A DNA stretch of 64,000 bases from NCBI GenBank assembly GCA_965279095.1, contig CBDIHH010000006.1:372001-436000 (forward strand), in the 5' to 3' direction. A program made the position numbers and the translations under genes. Below the pieces are notes generated by a model. The model was not told the DNA's origin, did not search any database, and saw only the letters and a list, made by a program, of their open reading frames with translations. Source of the stretch: CBDIHH01 sp965279095 (lineage in GTDB: Bacteria > Pseudomonadota > Alphaproteobacteria > Caulobacterales > Caulobacteraceae). The stretch's first letter is position 1. The number at the start of each line of letters is the position of its first letter. Of this stretch, positions 7,081-15,423 are shown one piece after another.

Positions 7081-7119
7081 TTGCGATAAGTCCAGATCTG
7101 GACTATATCCGGATCTGGA
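7081..7119 (+). promoter_or_regulatory. Promoter with paired palindromes for Xre-RES operon
   Basis: TTGCGA (7081-7086), 17 bases and TATATC (7104-7109) form the promoter. A perfect palindrome TCCAGATCTGGA (7091-7102) lies in the spacer and a near copy TCCGGATCTGGA (7108-7119) overlaps the end of the -10. The copies start 17 bases apart, suiting cooperative autorepression by the antitoxin. Confidence 0.65.
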
Positions 7120-7129
7120 GGAACGCCCC

Positions 7130-7657
7130 ATGGCCGCGACATCGCGCAAGTCGAAGATCGAGATCGAGGCCGGGCCGCAGCGCGTGGACGCCGGCCGCTT
7201 TGCCGTGGCTGAGCGGCGGCGGCTGAGCGCGCCGGGGCTGCGGACCTTCCTGGCCATCGCCGACCTGTGGGGCTTGCCGGAGGGGGAGCGGCTGCTGATC
7301 CTGGGCCTGCCCTCGCGCTCGACCTATTACGGGTGGGTGAAGGCGGCGCGGGAACATCGCGACATCACCCTGGACGTGGATGTGCTGGTGCGGCTGTCGG
7401 CGGTGCTGGGCATCCACCAGGCCCTGGGCGTGCTGCACGGGGGGGAGGCCGATGCGGTGGCCTGGCTGAAGGCGCCGCACGGGGCGCCGGTGTTCGGCGG
7501 GCGGCCGCCGATGGCGCTGATCACCAGCGGCACCCAGGACGGGCTGATGCAGGTGCGGCGGTTCCTCGATGCGGCGCGGGGCGGGCTCTACATGCCCCCG
7601 GGCGCCATCGACGAGGCCTTCCGCCCCTATGCGGACGCCGACATCGTCTTCTCGTGA
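7130..7657 (+). CDS. Xre/MbcA/ParS-type antitoxin of RES system
   Basis: This 175-residue protein fits the Xre-like antitoxin family (DUF2384 C-terminal domain). It has an N-terminal helix-turn-helix region (FLAIADLWGLPEGERLLILG, then RSTYYGWVK) and a conserved RLSAVLGIHQAL. The C-terminal GGRPPMALITSG motif is the toxin-blocking part that inserts into the RES active site. It is followed directly by the RES toxin gene with overlapping stop and start (GTGA). The upstream paired palindromes are probably its own operator. Confidence 0.88.
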   Translation: MAATSRKSKIEIEAGPQRVDAGRFAVAERRRLSAPGLRTFLAIADLWGLPEGERLLILGLPSRSTYYGWVKAAREHRDITLDVDVLVRLSAVLGIHQALGVLHGGEADAVAWLKAPHGAPVFGGRPPMALITSGTQDGLMQVRRFLDAARGGLYMPPGAIDEAFRPYADADIVFS

Positions 7658-8334
7658 GCGACCGCTACGCCCCCGCCCCGACGCCGACCGTCCGGCTGAT
7701 CCCGTCGCGCTTTCCGCCCATCGGCCTGTTCGACACGGTGGCGACCGCGGCCGACCTGGGCGCGGTGATGGACCTGGCCGGCTGGACCAACGACCGCCTG
7801 GTGGCCGAGCGGCTGGGGCGTCTGGACGCGCGCGACTGGGTCTATGGCCGCCCCAACGCCAGCGTGGTCATGGCGGCCTTCCTGCACGCGGCGCCCGGGG
7901 GCGGGCGGTTCAGCGGCCCGGACCTGGGGGCCTGGTACGCTTCCGCCAGCCTGACGACGGCGGTGGCGGAGGTCGGGCACCATCTGCGCCGCGAGGCGGC
8001 GGCGACGGGGGCGGCGAGCCTGTCGCGCCAGTACCGCGCCTATTCGGCGGTGCTGACGGGCGATTATCGCGACATCCGCGGCGAACAGGCGACCCTGCCC
8101 GGGGCCTATGCCTCGGCGAGCTATGCGGCCTCGCAGGTCTTCGGCGAGGGATTGCGCGCCGCGGGCGCGGACGGGCTGGTGTTCGACAGCCTGCGGCACG
8201 CGGGGGGCGTCAACGCCGTCTGCTATCGGCCCGGCAAGGTCACCGAGGTGATCCAGGCCGACCATTTCGAGATCCGGGTCGAGGCGGCGGCCCCGGTGAT
8301 CCAGGCGAAAAAGCTGGCGACCGCGCCGGGATAA
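7654..8334 (+). CDS. RES-domain toxin (NAD-degrading or ADP-ribosylating family)
   Basis: The GTG at 7654 overlaps the antitoxin stop and gives a 226-residue protein. The RES family is named for conserved Arg, Glu and Ser: here Arg in IPSRFPP, Glu in ASLTTAVAEVGHH, and Ser in LVFDSLRHAGG. A YGRPNAS segment and WYASASL also match. Known members deplete NAD+ or ADP-ribosylate targets in the cytoplasm. With the preceding gene it is a complete type II Xre-RES module. Its place between terminase and portal suggests cargo or phage-maintenance function, possibly in defence or abortive infection. Confidence 0.88.
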   Translation: MSDRYAPAPTPTVRLIPSRFPPIGLFDTVATAADLGAVMDLAGWTNDRLVAERLGRLDARDWVYGRPNASVVMAAFLHAAPGGGRFSGPDLGAWYASASLTTAVAEVGHHLRREAAATGAASLSRQYRAYSAVLTGDYRDIRGEQATLPGAYASASYAASQVFGEGLRAAGADGLVFDSLRHAGGVNAVCYRPGKVTEVIQADHFEIRVEAAAPVIQAKKLATAPG

Positions 8335-8335
8335 A

Positions 8336-8376
8336 TGCATTACGCATTGACATTCGGCGCCGTCTCTGGCATAAAC
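8336..8376 (+). promoter_or_regulatory. Phage promoter with operator abutting -35 (portal operon)
   Basis: The dyad TGCATTACGCA (8336-8346) directly precedes TTGACA (8347-8352); an 18-base spacer leads to ATAAAC (8371-8376). It is nearly identical to the promoter ahead of terS from the dyad to the middle of the spacer. A terminator begins about 40 bases after the -10. Confidence 0.65.
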
Positions 8377-8415
8377 CCATCATGAGCGGGGGTTGCGCCC
8401 CCGCGCCTTCCGCTA

Positions 8416-8444
8416 AGCCCCGCGCCGCTCGGCCGGGGCTTTTT
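8416..8444 (+). terminator. Rho-independent terminator in the leader of the portal operon
   Basis: AGCCCCG (8416-8422) pairs with CGGGGCT (8434-8440), with a GC-rich loop and a run of five T starting at the last paired base. It lies after the 8336 promoter and before the portal gene, so read-through or antitermination is needed for full expression. Confidence 0.7.
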
Positions 8445-8496
8445 CATCGGCGCGGGCCGAGGTCCTGCGGGGCCGACTACATTACAGGATGGATCG

Positions 8497-10548
8497 ATGG
8501 CCTCAGCTTACGGGGAGGGCGCCTCTGCGCCGAGCGCCCGGCGGGACACGCTGGACGACGACGGCTTCCTGGCGGTGGTGGCGGCCGAGCGGCGGCGGTC
8601 GGTGGGGTTCGATCACGACGACGCGCTGGCGGCGGCGCGGGAGCGGGCGCTGAACTATTACAAGGGCGAGATGCCCGATGTGCCGGCGATGCTGGGCCGC
8701 TCCAAGGCGGTGTCCACGGACGTGGCGGAGGCGGTGGAGACCCTGCTGCCGGACCTGGTGGAGATCTTCACCGGGTCCGAGGAGGTGGCGAGCTTCCAGC
8801 CCGTGGGGGCCGAGGACGAGGCGGCGGCGCAGCAGGAGACCGACTACGTCAACCATGTGGTGTTCCACGAGAACCCCGGGTTCCTGGTGCTCTACACCCT
8901 GTTCAAGGACGCGTTGCTGCAGAAGACCGGCATCGTCAAATTCTGGTGGGAGGAGGGCGGCGGCGGCTCGGAAGAGCGCTTCGTCGGCAAGAGCGCCATG
9001 GAGCTGCGGGTGGCGGCCCTGGGGGGCGGCCAGATCCGGGGCCTGGTGGAGCGGGTCGGCGAGGACGGGGCGCCGGTGTTCGACTTCACCCTGCGCGGCC
9101 CGGCCCGCGGCGGGGTGAGGGTGGCGGCGACGCCGCCGGAGGACTTCACCATCGCCGCCGACGCCAGCCGGCTGGCCGAGGCGACCTATTGCGCCATGCG
9201 CTCGCGGCCACGGGCCCAGGACCTGATCGCCGACGGCTATGACCGCGACCTGGTCGACGCCCTGCCAGCCTATGGCGGGGGCGGCGGCGACCAGGCGGTG
9301 GCCGAGGCGCGGGACACCGCCGGGGAGCACGGGACCTGGTCGGGCGGGGAGGGGCTGGGCGACCTGCGCACGGTGGAGGTGGTCGAGCACTATGTGCGCA
9401 TCGACGCCGACGGGGACGGGGCGCCGGAGCTGTGGAAGGTGGTCACCGGCTGCGGCGAGACGGTGCTGCTGGAGCGGCGCCGGGTGGAGCAGATTCCCTT
9501 CGCGGCGGTGACGCCGTATCTGACGCCGCACCGCTTCTATGGCCGGTCGGTGGCCGACCTGCTGGCGGAGGTGCAGAGGATCAAGACGGCGCTGACGCGG
9601 ATGGCCCTGGACAGCGGCTATTTCGCCCTCAACCAGCGGCAGGAGGTGGCCCTGGAGCGGGCCAACCAGTTCACCATCGGCGATCTGTTGCGGAACGAGC
9701 CGGGCGTGCCGGTGCGCTCGAAGACGGGCGACGCGGTGCGGCCGATCGCGGCGGGGGGGCTGGGGTTCGACGCCTTCGGGGCGCTGGAGTATTTCTCGAC
9801 GGTGGCCGAGCAGCGCACGGGGATCGCCCGCAGCGCCCAGGGCCTGGCGCCGGACACCCTGCACGACACCGCCCGGGGCGCCGTCGCCCTGATGAACGCG
9901 GCGCAGCGGCGGGTGCGGCTGATCGCGCGGATCTTCGCCGAGACGGGGATCAAGGACCTGTTCCTGGGCGTCCACGCCGTGGCGCGGCGCAACGCCACCG
10001 CGGCGGCCAAGGTTCGCCTGCGCGGGCGCTGGGTGGAGGTCGATCCCACCGCCTGGGGCGAGCGCATGGACATGACCATCGAGGTGGGCGTGGGCTCAGG
10101 CGGGCGCGAGCATGACCTGATGGTGGCGCGGGAGCTGTGGGGGATGCAACGGGAGATCGTTCAGCTGCAGGGCGGGGTGGCGGGGCCGTTCGTCACCGCC
10201 CGCAATGTGCACAACCTGCTGAAGCGGATCGGCGAGCGGGCGGGGCTGAAGGGGGTAGACGCCTATTTCAGCGATCCCGCCATGACCCTGCCGGGTCCGG
10301 CCGCGGCGCCGCGGCCGGACCCGGCGCTGGTCGCCGCGCAGCTGAAGGCGCAGGGCGAGGCGGCGCTGAAGCGCGAGCGGATGGTCGCCGAGATCGCTTT
10401 GAAGCGCGAGCAACTGGCGGCGGAGCTGCAGCTGAAACGCGAGCAGCTGCAGGCCGAAGTTCAACTGCGCAGAGGCGAGGACGCCGCCGGGCTGGAGCAT
10501 GGCGAGACCCTCAGTCCGGTGCATATGGGCGGTGACCGGGCGGGATAG
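8497..10548 (+). CDS. Phage portal protein (podovirus type)
   Basis: This 683-residue protein has the pattern of head-tail connector portals of P22/SU10-like podoviruses. The N-terminal helical region contains ALNYYKGEMPDVP and then SKAVSTDVAEAVETLLPDLV; later come VVTGCGETVLLERRR, IPFAAVTPYLTPHRFYGRS and TARGAVALMNAAQRRVRLIA. The C-terminal ~70 residues are a charged repeat (LKREQLAAELQLKREQL) likely to form a coiled coil or barrel helix. The protein would form the dodecameric ring through which DNA enters the capsid. It is the first structural gene of its operon; identity follows from sequence pattern and gene order. Confidence 0.88.
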   Translation: MASAYGEGASAPSARRDTLDDDGFLAVVAAERRRSVGFDHDDALAAARERALNYYKGEMPDVPAMLGRSKAVSTDVAEAVETLLPDLVEIFTGSEEVASFQPVGAEDEAAAQQETDYVNHVVFHENPGFLVLYTLFKDALLQKTGIVKFWWEEGGGGSEERFVGKSAMELRVAALGGGQIRGLVERVGEDGAPVFDFTLRGPARGGVRVAATPPEDFTIAADASRLAEATYCAMRSRPRAQDLIADGYDRDLVDALPAYGGGGGDQAVAEARDTAGEHGTWSGGEGLGDLRTVEVVEHYVRIDADGDGAPELWKVVTGCGETVLLERRRVEQIPFAAVTPYLTPHRFYGRSVADLLAEVQRIKTALTRMALDSGYFALNQRQEVALERANQFTIGDLLRNEPGVPVRSKTGDAVRPIAAGGLGFDAFGALEYFSTVAEQRTGIARSAQGLAPDTLHDTARGAVALMNAAQRRVRLIARIFAETGIKDLFLGVHAVARRNATAAAKVRLRGRWVEVDPTAWGERMDMTIEVGVGSGGREHDLMVARELWGMQREIVQLQGGVAGPFVTARNVHNLLKRIGERAGLKGVDAYFSDPAMTLPGPAAAPRPDPALVAAQLKAQGEAALKRERMVAEIALKREQLAAELQLKREQLQAEVQLRRGEDAAGLEHGETLSPVHMGGDRAG

Positions 10549-10614
10549 CGCACCGGAGATCTCCATCAATGTTCTTGTTTTATTCCGACGTTCTGGCACC
10601 CTGCAGGAGGCATG

Positions 10615-11373
10615 ATGGCTGGAGAGCACGCAGTCCATGATCGGGTCGGGCCGGGCGACGATGAACTCTTGGGGCAGTTGATGGCGGCCGCCCGGAACCG
10701 TGGTCTGTCCGATCGCCTAGGGCAGTTGCACCGGACCTTGCTGGCGCAGCCTGGCTTCGCCAATCGGGCCGGCGAACGCAGCGGCCTGAGGGATTGGCGC
10801 CGCAGCGTGGACCGCCATGTTCAGGCGCTGGCGGCGCAGGTCACCGCCGATCCTGGGGGCGCCGTCGCCGTCGCCTACGGTGGACCCGACACAACCGCTC
10901 CAACCGCATTGGTCACCCCGGATGGCGACGTGTGCTGGCCGGTTTCGCCCGAGCCGAAAGGCCCTGCCATTTCCAGCGGCTTTGGACCCCGCCGAGCGCC
11001 CGTGGCAGGCGCTTCGACCCTGCACAACGGTTCCGACTTCGTAGCGCCGAAGGGCGCCGCGATCCGGTCGAGCCAGGCGGGGGAAGTGATGATGGTCGGT
11101 CCCCGCGGGCGAGGGGGCGACACCATCATCGTCCAAAACGCTGACGGCAGCATAAGCGGCTATGCCCACACGGGGGCCACCCAGGGCCTGGAGGTCGGCG
11201 ACTGGGTCGGCGCCTGTCAGGTGATCGGCTTTTCCAACAATAGCGGGAAAACGACCGGGCCGCATCTGCACTATACCTACCGTCCTGGGACGATGGATAC
11301 GCCGGCGACCCTGTCTACGCCGCCGGTCAATCCGATGACGACCCAGTTCGGCGATCGTTCGAAAGTTCGATAG
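10615..11373 (+). CDS. M23-family (LytM) peptidoglycan endopeptidase
   Basis: About 252 residues. The N-terminal half is helical and undefined; the C-terminal half is a LytM/M23 zinc peptidase domain. Zinc ligands are visible as HNGSDF (HxxxD) and GPHLHY (HxH), with the usual FGPRRAP before and GYAHTG between them. There is no signal peptide. The ATG at 10615 is spaced better from CAGGAGG than the ATG at 10612. Inserted between portal and scaffold genes, it may be a virion-associated cell-wall hydrolase or an accessory gene; its codon use is less GC-extreme than the portal. Confidence 0.85.
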   Translation: MAGEHAVHDRVGPGDDELLGQLMAAARNRGLSDRLGQLHRTLLAQPGFANRAGERSGLRDWRRSVDRHVQALAAQVTADPGGAVAVAYGGPDTTAPTALVTPDGDVCWPVSPEPKGPAISSGFGPRRAPVAGASTLHNGSDFVAPKGAAIRSSQAGEVMMVGPRGRGGDTIIVQNADGSISGYAHTGATQGLEVGDWVGACQVIGFSNNSGKTTGPHLHYTYRPGTMDTPATLSTPPVNPMTTQFGDRSKVR

Positions 11374-11381
11374 GGAGCGAC

Positions 11382-11882
11382 ATGAGCAAGACCCTCGCTG
11401 CGTCATCTATAGCCGTGGCCGCTGTTGTGATTGCTGCCTGCAGCCTCGTCCCCAATACACGCCATCCGCCTGATGACATGGAAAAGGCGCAGATCTTTCT
11501 CGAGGCCTTGAAGGTGCGGGACGAGCCGAGGCTGGAGGCCCTGACCGGGCGCTCATGGGCGAAGGGCGCGCTGAACGCCGACCAGGAAGCGTTCCTGTTC
11601 GGACGTGGCCCCCCCGCAGGACGCTCGGCTCAGACCATTGCGCGCACCCCGGCGGTCAAAATCCATCTGTGGCGCACGCGCGAGCGAGGGCAGGCGGTAG
11701 TCTTCGTGACATACCTGGACCCTGCGCTGCCACCGCTGGAGCGCCTGAAGAAACCCGAAGACCATTTCATGGTGGACCTGTTCAGCTGCCGCTTCGTCGT
11801 TTCTGGCGATCAGTGGCTGTTCGAGACGGACATCTGTTATTCCGAGCAGGACAATCCGTTCAACACCGAGCCGTACGGCTAG
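11382..11882 (+). CDS. Hypothetical lipoprotein
   Basis: This 166-residue protein has a signal peptide ending in a lipobox (VIAAC, Cys at about residue 20), so it is probably lipid-anchored at the outer or inner membrane. The mature part is mixed alpha/beta with two further Cys (LFSCRF, TDICYSE) that could form a disulfide. No family was recognised. It follows the M23 gene by 8 bases and shares its more moderate base composition, so the pair probably arrived together. Confidence 0.6.
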   Translation: MSKTLAASSIAVAAVVIAACSLVPNTRHPPDDMEKAQIFLEALKVRDEPRLEALTGRSWAKGALNADQEAFLFGRGPPAGRSAQTIARTPAVKIHLWRTRERGQAVVFVTYLDPALPPLERLKKPEDHFMVDLFSCRFVVSGDQWLFETDICYSEQDNPFNTEPYG

Positions 11883-12023
11883 GAAACTGCGACGACCTAG
11901 GCTTCGGGCGGCAAAGCCCGTCTTGCGGCGCTAACGTCGCTCATCGGTGTTTCGGACCTGGCGTCAGCCAGGGGTTCGAGGCACCGCGACGGTCTCCCTT
12001 GCGGCTGCAAACGGGAAATACTC

Positions 12024-12299
12024 ATGTTGACCGACGACACCGATCGCGCGGCGCTTCAGTCGGCCGAGCGCGCCGCGACCGAATTACGCGAGACCGAGGC
12101 GGCGTTCGGCCGGCTGCGGGCTGCGATGGTCGAGGAACTGCTGGCCAGCCCGGTGGCGGCTGAGGCCCTGCGCGAGAAGCTCTACCTGGGGGTCCAGGTG
12201 CTGGACGGGGTGCGGCGGGCGCTGCACGAGGCCGTCGGCGCCGGCGAGGTGGCGCAATACCGGTCGCTGCTGGCGGCCGAGGGGCTGGCGGGCGCCTAG
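12024..12299 (+). CDS. Small helical phage protein
   Basis: This 91-residue protein is strongly helical and rich in Ala, Glu, Arg and Leu, without recognised motifs. It precedes the scaffold gene. In podovirus clusters small helical proteins in this place are often head-assembly or decoration factors, but that is only positional inference. The 140 bases before it hold a short hairpin (CCTGGC-GTCA-GCCAGG) without a T-run. Confidence 0.5.
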   Translation: MLTDDTDRAALQSAERAATELRETEAAFGRLRAAMVEELLASPVAAEALREKLYLGVQVLDGVRRALHEAVGAGEVAQYRSLLAAEGLAGA

Positions 12300-12344
12300 C
12301 GGCCCCAAAACGTGATCCACTTTTTTCACAGAGCAAGGTGATCC

Positions 12345-13241
12345 ATGACATCCAACCCCACCCCCGCGACGGGCGGCGAGCCGCTGTCCGTCGACCAGGC
12401 CGCCGACCTGCTGTCGGGCGGGGCCCCGGCGCCGGGCCTGTCGACGTCGGCGGAGCCTGGGTCGGACGAGGACGATTTCGACCTCGAGCCGGGCGAGGAG
12501 GAGACGGAAGAGGAAGAAGCGACCTCGATCAGGCCGCCGGAGTCGTGGGATGAGGCCGCCCAGGCTCGGTTCCGGGACCTGCCGGCGGACATTCAGGCGC
12601 TGATCGCGGAGCGCGAGGGCGAGCGCGAGCGCGCCACCGGTCAGGCGATGCAGGAGGCCGCCGAGGCGATGCAGATGGCCGAGGCGCTCGATCATCTGCT
12701 GCCCCAGGCCGCGCAGACTTTCGCCGGCAAGTGGGACCAGGTGGACTGGGCGGCGTGGGCCCAAGCCGATCCCCAGGCGGCCTTCCATGGGCGGATGCAG
12801 TTCGAGGCCGAGCAGGCGGAGCTGCATCAGCTGGTCGCCGCCCAGGCCCAGGCGCAGGCGGTCAGCCACCGCCACTTCGTCGCCGGCGAGGCGGCGCGGC
12901 TGAAGGCGATCGCGCCGGAGTTGGCCGACCCCAAGGCGGGGCCCCAGCGGCGCCAGGCCGTGGCGAGCTTCCTGGTGGATCTGGGGGCGACCGACGACCA
13001 GCTGGCCAATCTGACGGCGGAGGAGGCCAGCCTGGCCTATGACGCCCTGCAGTGGCGTCAGGCCCGGCGGGGGCTGGCGCCGGATCGCGGCGGCGAGGCG
13101 GGGGCCTTGCGGACGTTGCGGCCCTCGGCGGCCCAGGCGCCGCGGTCCTCGCAGGAACGGCGCTCGGCCGACGCCCTGGCGCGGCTGACGAAGAGCGGCA
13201 GTATCGACGACGCCGTGGCCTTTTTGCGGTCGCGGGGCTGA
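12345..13241 (+). CDS. Putative capsid scaffolding protein
   Basis: This 298-residue protein lies just before the major capsid gene, the standard scaffold position. The N-terminus is acidic and low-complexity (EPGSDEDDFDLEPGEEETEE), followed by a long Gln/Ala/Glu-rich helical region (about residues 60-200) and a basic C-terminus, the classical plan of scaffold proteins that bind capsid through a basic tail. A segment WDEAAQARFRDLPADIQALI also occurs in other alphaproteobacterial phage scaffolds. It would be absent from the mature particle. Confidence 0.72.
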   Translation: MTSNPTPATGGEPLSVDQAADLLSGGAPAPGLSTSAEPGSDEDDFDLEPGEEETEEEEATSIRPPESWDEAAQARFRDLPADIQALIAEREGERERATGQAMQEAAEAMQMAEALDHLLPQAAQTFAGKWDQVDWAAWAQADPQAAFHGRMQFEAEQAELHQLVAAQAQAQAVSHRHFVAGEAARLKAIAPELADPKAGPQRRQAVASFLVDLGATDDQLANLTAEEASLAYDALQWRQARRGLAPDRGGEAGALRTLRPSAAQAPRSSQERRSADALARLTKSGSIDDAVAFLRSRG

Positions 13242-13368
13242 GCCCCCGCCAGAGCCCGCGTCATTTTCCGAACCGGCGCCGCCGGCCATCGGCCCGACGG
13301 GCGTAGCGCCGTCGAAATCCCCCCCTCGCGCGCCGGCACGGCGGCGATTGTCATTGAAAGGATCGCGG

Positions 13369-14325
13369 ATGACCGCACCCACCAACACCACCACGACCAT
13401 CAACTCCAAGGGCAATCGCGAGGACCTGGAGGCGGTGATCTATCGCGTCGCCGCCGAGGAGACGCCCTTCACCCAGAACATCGGCGCCGCCAAGGCCACC
13501 GCCATCAAGCATGAATGGCAGGTGGAGGCCCTGGCCACCCCCGACCCGACCAATGCCGCCCTGGAGGGGGACGACGTGGCCTCGCTGGACGCGCCGAACC
13601 TGACCACCCGCGTCGGCAACGTCTGCCAGATCTTCACCAAGAAGGGCGGCGTCAGCCGCACCCAGGAGGTGGTCGACAAGGCCGGTCGCGACAGCGAACT
13701 GGACCGGCAGAAGGTGCTGAAGGGCATCGAGATGCGCCGCGACATGGAGGCGCGCTTCATCGGCAACTATGCCTCCAACGACGAGGCGGGCGCCACGCCG
13801 CGGCGCTCGGCCGGGGCCCTGGCCTGGCTGACGTCGAACGTCTCGCGCGGGGCCGCCGGCGCCTCCGGCGGCTTCTCCGGCGGCCAGGTGGCGGCGGCGA
13901 CCAACGGCACCCAGCGGACCTTTACCGAGGCCCTGGTCAAGAGCGTGCTCAGCTCGGCGTACAGCAACGGCGGCCGGCCCACCCAGGCCTATATGGGCCC
14001 GGCGCACAAGCAGGCCTTCTCGGCCTTCACCGGCATCGCCCAGATCCGCAAGGAGGTCACCGGCGCCAAGCCGGCGGTGATCATCGGCGCGGCGGATGTC
14101 TATGTGTCGGACTTCGGCAATGTGACGCTGATCCCGCACGCCTATGGCCTGACCCGCGACTGTCTGTTCGTCGATCCGACGAAGATGGCGGTGGGCACCC
14201 TGGACGGGGTGCGCTCCAAGCCGCTGGCGGCCTCGGGGGATAGCGAGAAGTTCCTGCTGACCTCGGAAAAGACCCTCGTCTGTCGCAACGAGAAGGCCCA
14301 CGCGGTGGTCGCCGACCTGACCTAG
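13369..14325 (+). CDS. Major capsid protein (DUF5309 / SU10 type)
   Basis: This 318-residue protein fits the DUF5309 family of HK97-fold capsid proteins found in SU10-like podoviruses. Visible are TPFTQNIGAAKATAIKHEWQ at the N-terminus, VGNVCQIFTKKGGVSRTQEV and a C-terminal TLDGVRSKPLAASGDSEKFL, which in the family mediates lattice contacts. The ATG at 13369 follows GAAAGGA; a TTG at 13348 is in frame but poorer. Strong codon bias and a stable hairpin after the stop fit high expression. Confidence 0.88.
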   Translation: MTAPTNTTTTINSKGNREDLEAVIYRVAAEETPFTQNIGAAKATAIKHEWQVEALATPDPTNAALEGDDVASLDAPNLTTRVGNVCQIFTKKGGVSRTQEVVDKAGRDSELDRQKVLKGIEMRRDMEARFIGNYASNDEAGATPRRSAGALAWLTSNVSRGAAGASGGFSGGQVAAATNGTQRTFTEALVKSVLSSAYSNGGRPTQAYMGPAHKQAFSAFTGIAQIRKEVTGAKPAVIIGAADVYVSDFGNVTLIPHAYGLTRDCLFVDPTKMAVGTLDGVRSKPLAASGDSEKFLLTSEKTLVCRNEKAHAVVADLT

Positions 14326-14383
14326 GTCGGCCACCAAGGCCTGAGCCAGAGCTGCCGCCTCGCCCCCTCCGGGCGGCGGCTCG

Positions 14384-14421
14384 GGGCGGCCCGGCGCGCC
14401 TGCGGGCAGCGCGGGCCGCCC
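14384..14421 (+). terminator. Strong hairpin after the capsid gene
   Basis: GGGCGGCCCG (14384-14393) pairs with CGGGCCGCCC (14412-14421), a perfect 10-bp GC stem. There is no T-run, so it may stabilise or partly terminate the capsid mRNA. Confidence 0.5.
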
Positions 14422-14451
14422 TTACCCTTCACCCGCCTGAAAGGACGCGGC

Positions 14452-15423
14452 ATGTTTGGCCTGCCCAATGCGTTTGAAGACGCGCAGCACCGGATCAAGG
14501 CGGACCATGAGGCGCGGCGAAGGGGCGTTCGACAAGCGGCCGACGCCAAGATGGCGGCGCTGCGGCGAGGAAAAGCCCAGATGCGCCAGACGGCAGGGAA
14601 TGCAGCCCAGGGCGTCGCGCATGCCGGTCAGCAGGCCCAGGCGGACTACGGACTGGCTCTGCAGAGACAGACCGAGGACCGGAGGCTGGCGGCCCGTGCG
14701 ATCGCGGCGGCCGTGCCCCTTGTCGCGGACGTCGTCCGTGGAGCCGGTGCGGCGCGGCACGCCGTCGCCGCGGCCGGCAACCGGGCGGGGCAGGCCGGGC
14801 GGGACATCGTTCTGGGACCGGCCGCGCCCAACACCGGCGGACAGGGCAACCAGACCGGCTACTATCAGCTTGGGGCGCAATATCTCACCGGCCTAGGGCC
14901 GCGGCGGCAAGTATTCAGCCAGGACGATCCGGCGACGCTGCTCCTGCGGCGGGACGCCAATTTGGGCCGGTTGCGCGCCGCGATCGCCAGCGGCGCTCAT
15001 CGCGACGGGAGAGAACTGAAATGGGACAACGAAGCCGGCGGCCGGGATACTCTACGGAAGGACTTCACGGACTATGCCGCCGTTCCCACGCTCGGCAAGG
15101 TGGGCAACCTCGCGGATGCCTATCTCGGCTCCTACGATACTAAATTCAAGGTGACAGGCGTCGATCCGAACGGCGTCGCCACCGTTGACATGCACGTCTC
15201 CAACAACTCTGATTTGAAGTCGCTGAGCCACTATCCGGTGGTGGGAAAATTTCGGTGGTGGAAGGAACATGTGGAGCCGCACATCATCGCCCAAGGGCCC
15301 AAGGCCGGGCCCCTCTCCCCGACGCGTCAGGACTTCTATTGGAGGGAGACAATCCCGTCACGGTCCGCCCCTGCCGCTCGCGGTGGTGGGGCTACTGGGC
15401 CTGTTGGCCGGCTGCGGCCCTAG
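14452..15423 (+). CDS. Phage-region protein of unknown function
   Basis: This 323-residue protein has a helical, Ala/Gln-rich N-terminal half (about residues 1-115) and a C-terminal domain with LADAYLGSYDTKFKVTGVD followed by VATVDMHVSNNSDL, a short beta-rich pattern. The C-terminus (HYPVVGKFRWWKEHVEPH) resembles pieces of predicted toxin or effector domains, but no family could be named. Base composition is more moderate than the capsid and adaptor genes. Together with the following lipoprotein gene, which overlaps its 3' end, it looks like an insertion in the structural operon. Confidence 0.6.
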   Translation: MFGLPNAFEDAQHRIKADHEARRRGVRQAADAKMAALRRGKAQMRQTAGNAAQGVAHAGQQAQADYGLALQRQTEDRRLAARAIAAAVPLVADVVRGAGAARHAVAAAGNRAGQAGRDIVLGPAAPNTGGQGNQTGYYQLGAQYLTGLGPRRQVFSQDDPATLLLRRDANLGRLRAAIASGAHRDGRELKWDNEAGGRDTLRKDFTDYAAVPTLGKVGNLADAYLGSYDTKFKVTGVDPNGVATVDMHVSNNSDLKSLSHYPVVGKFRWWKEHVEPHIIAQGPKAGPLSPTRQDFYWRETIPSRSAPAARGGGATGPVGRLRP

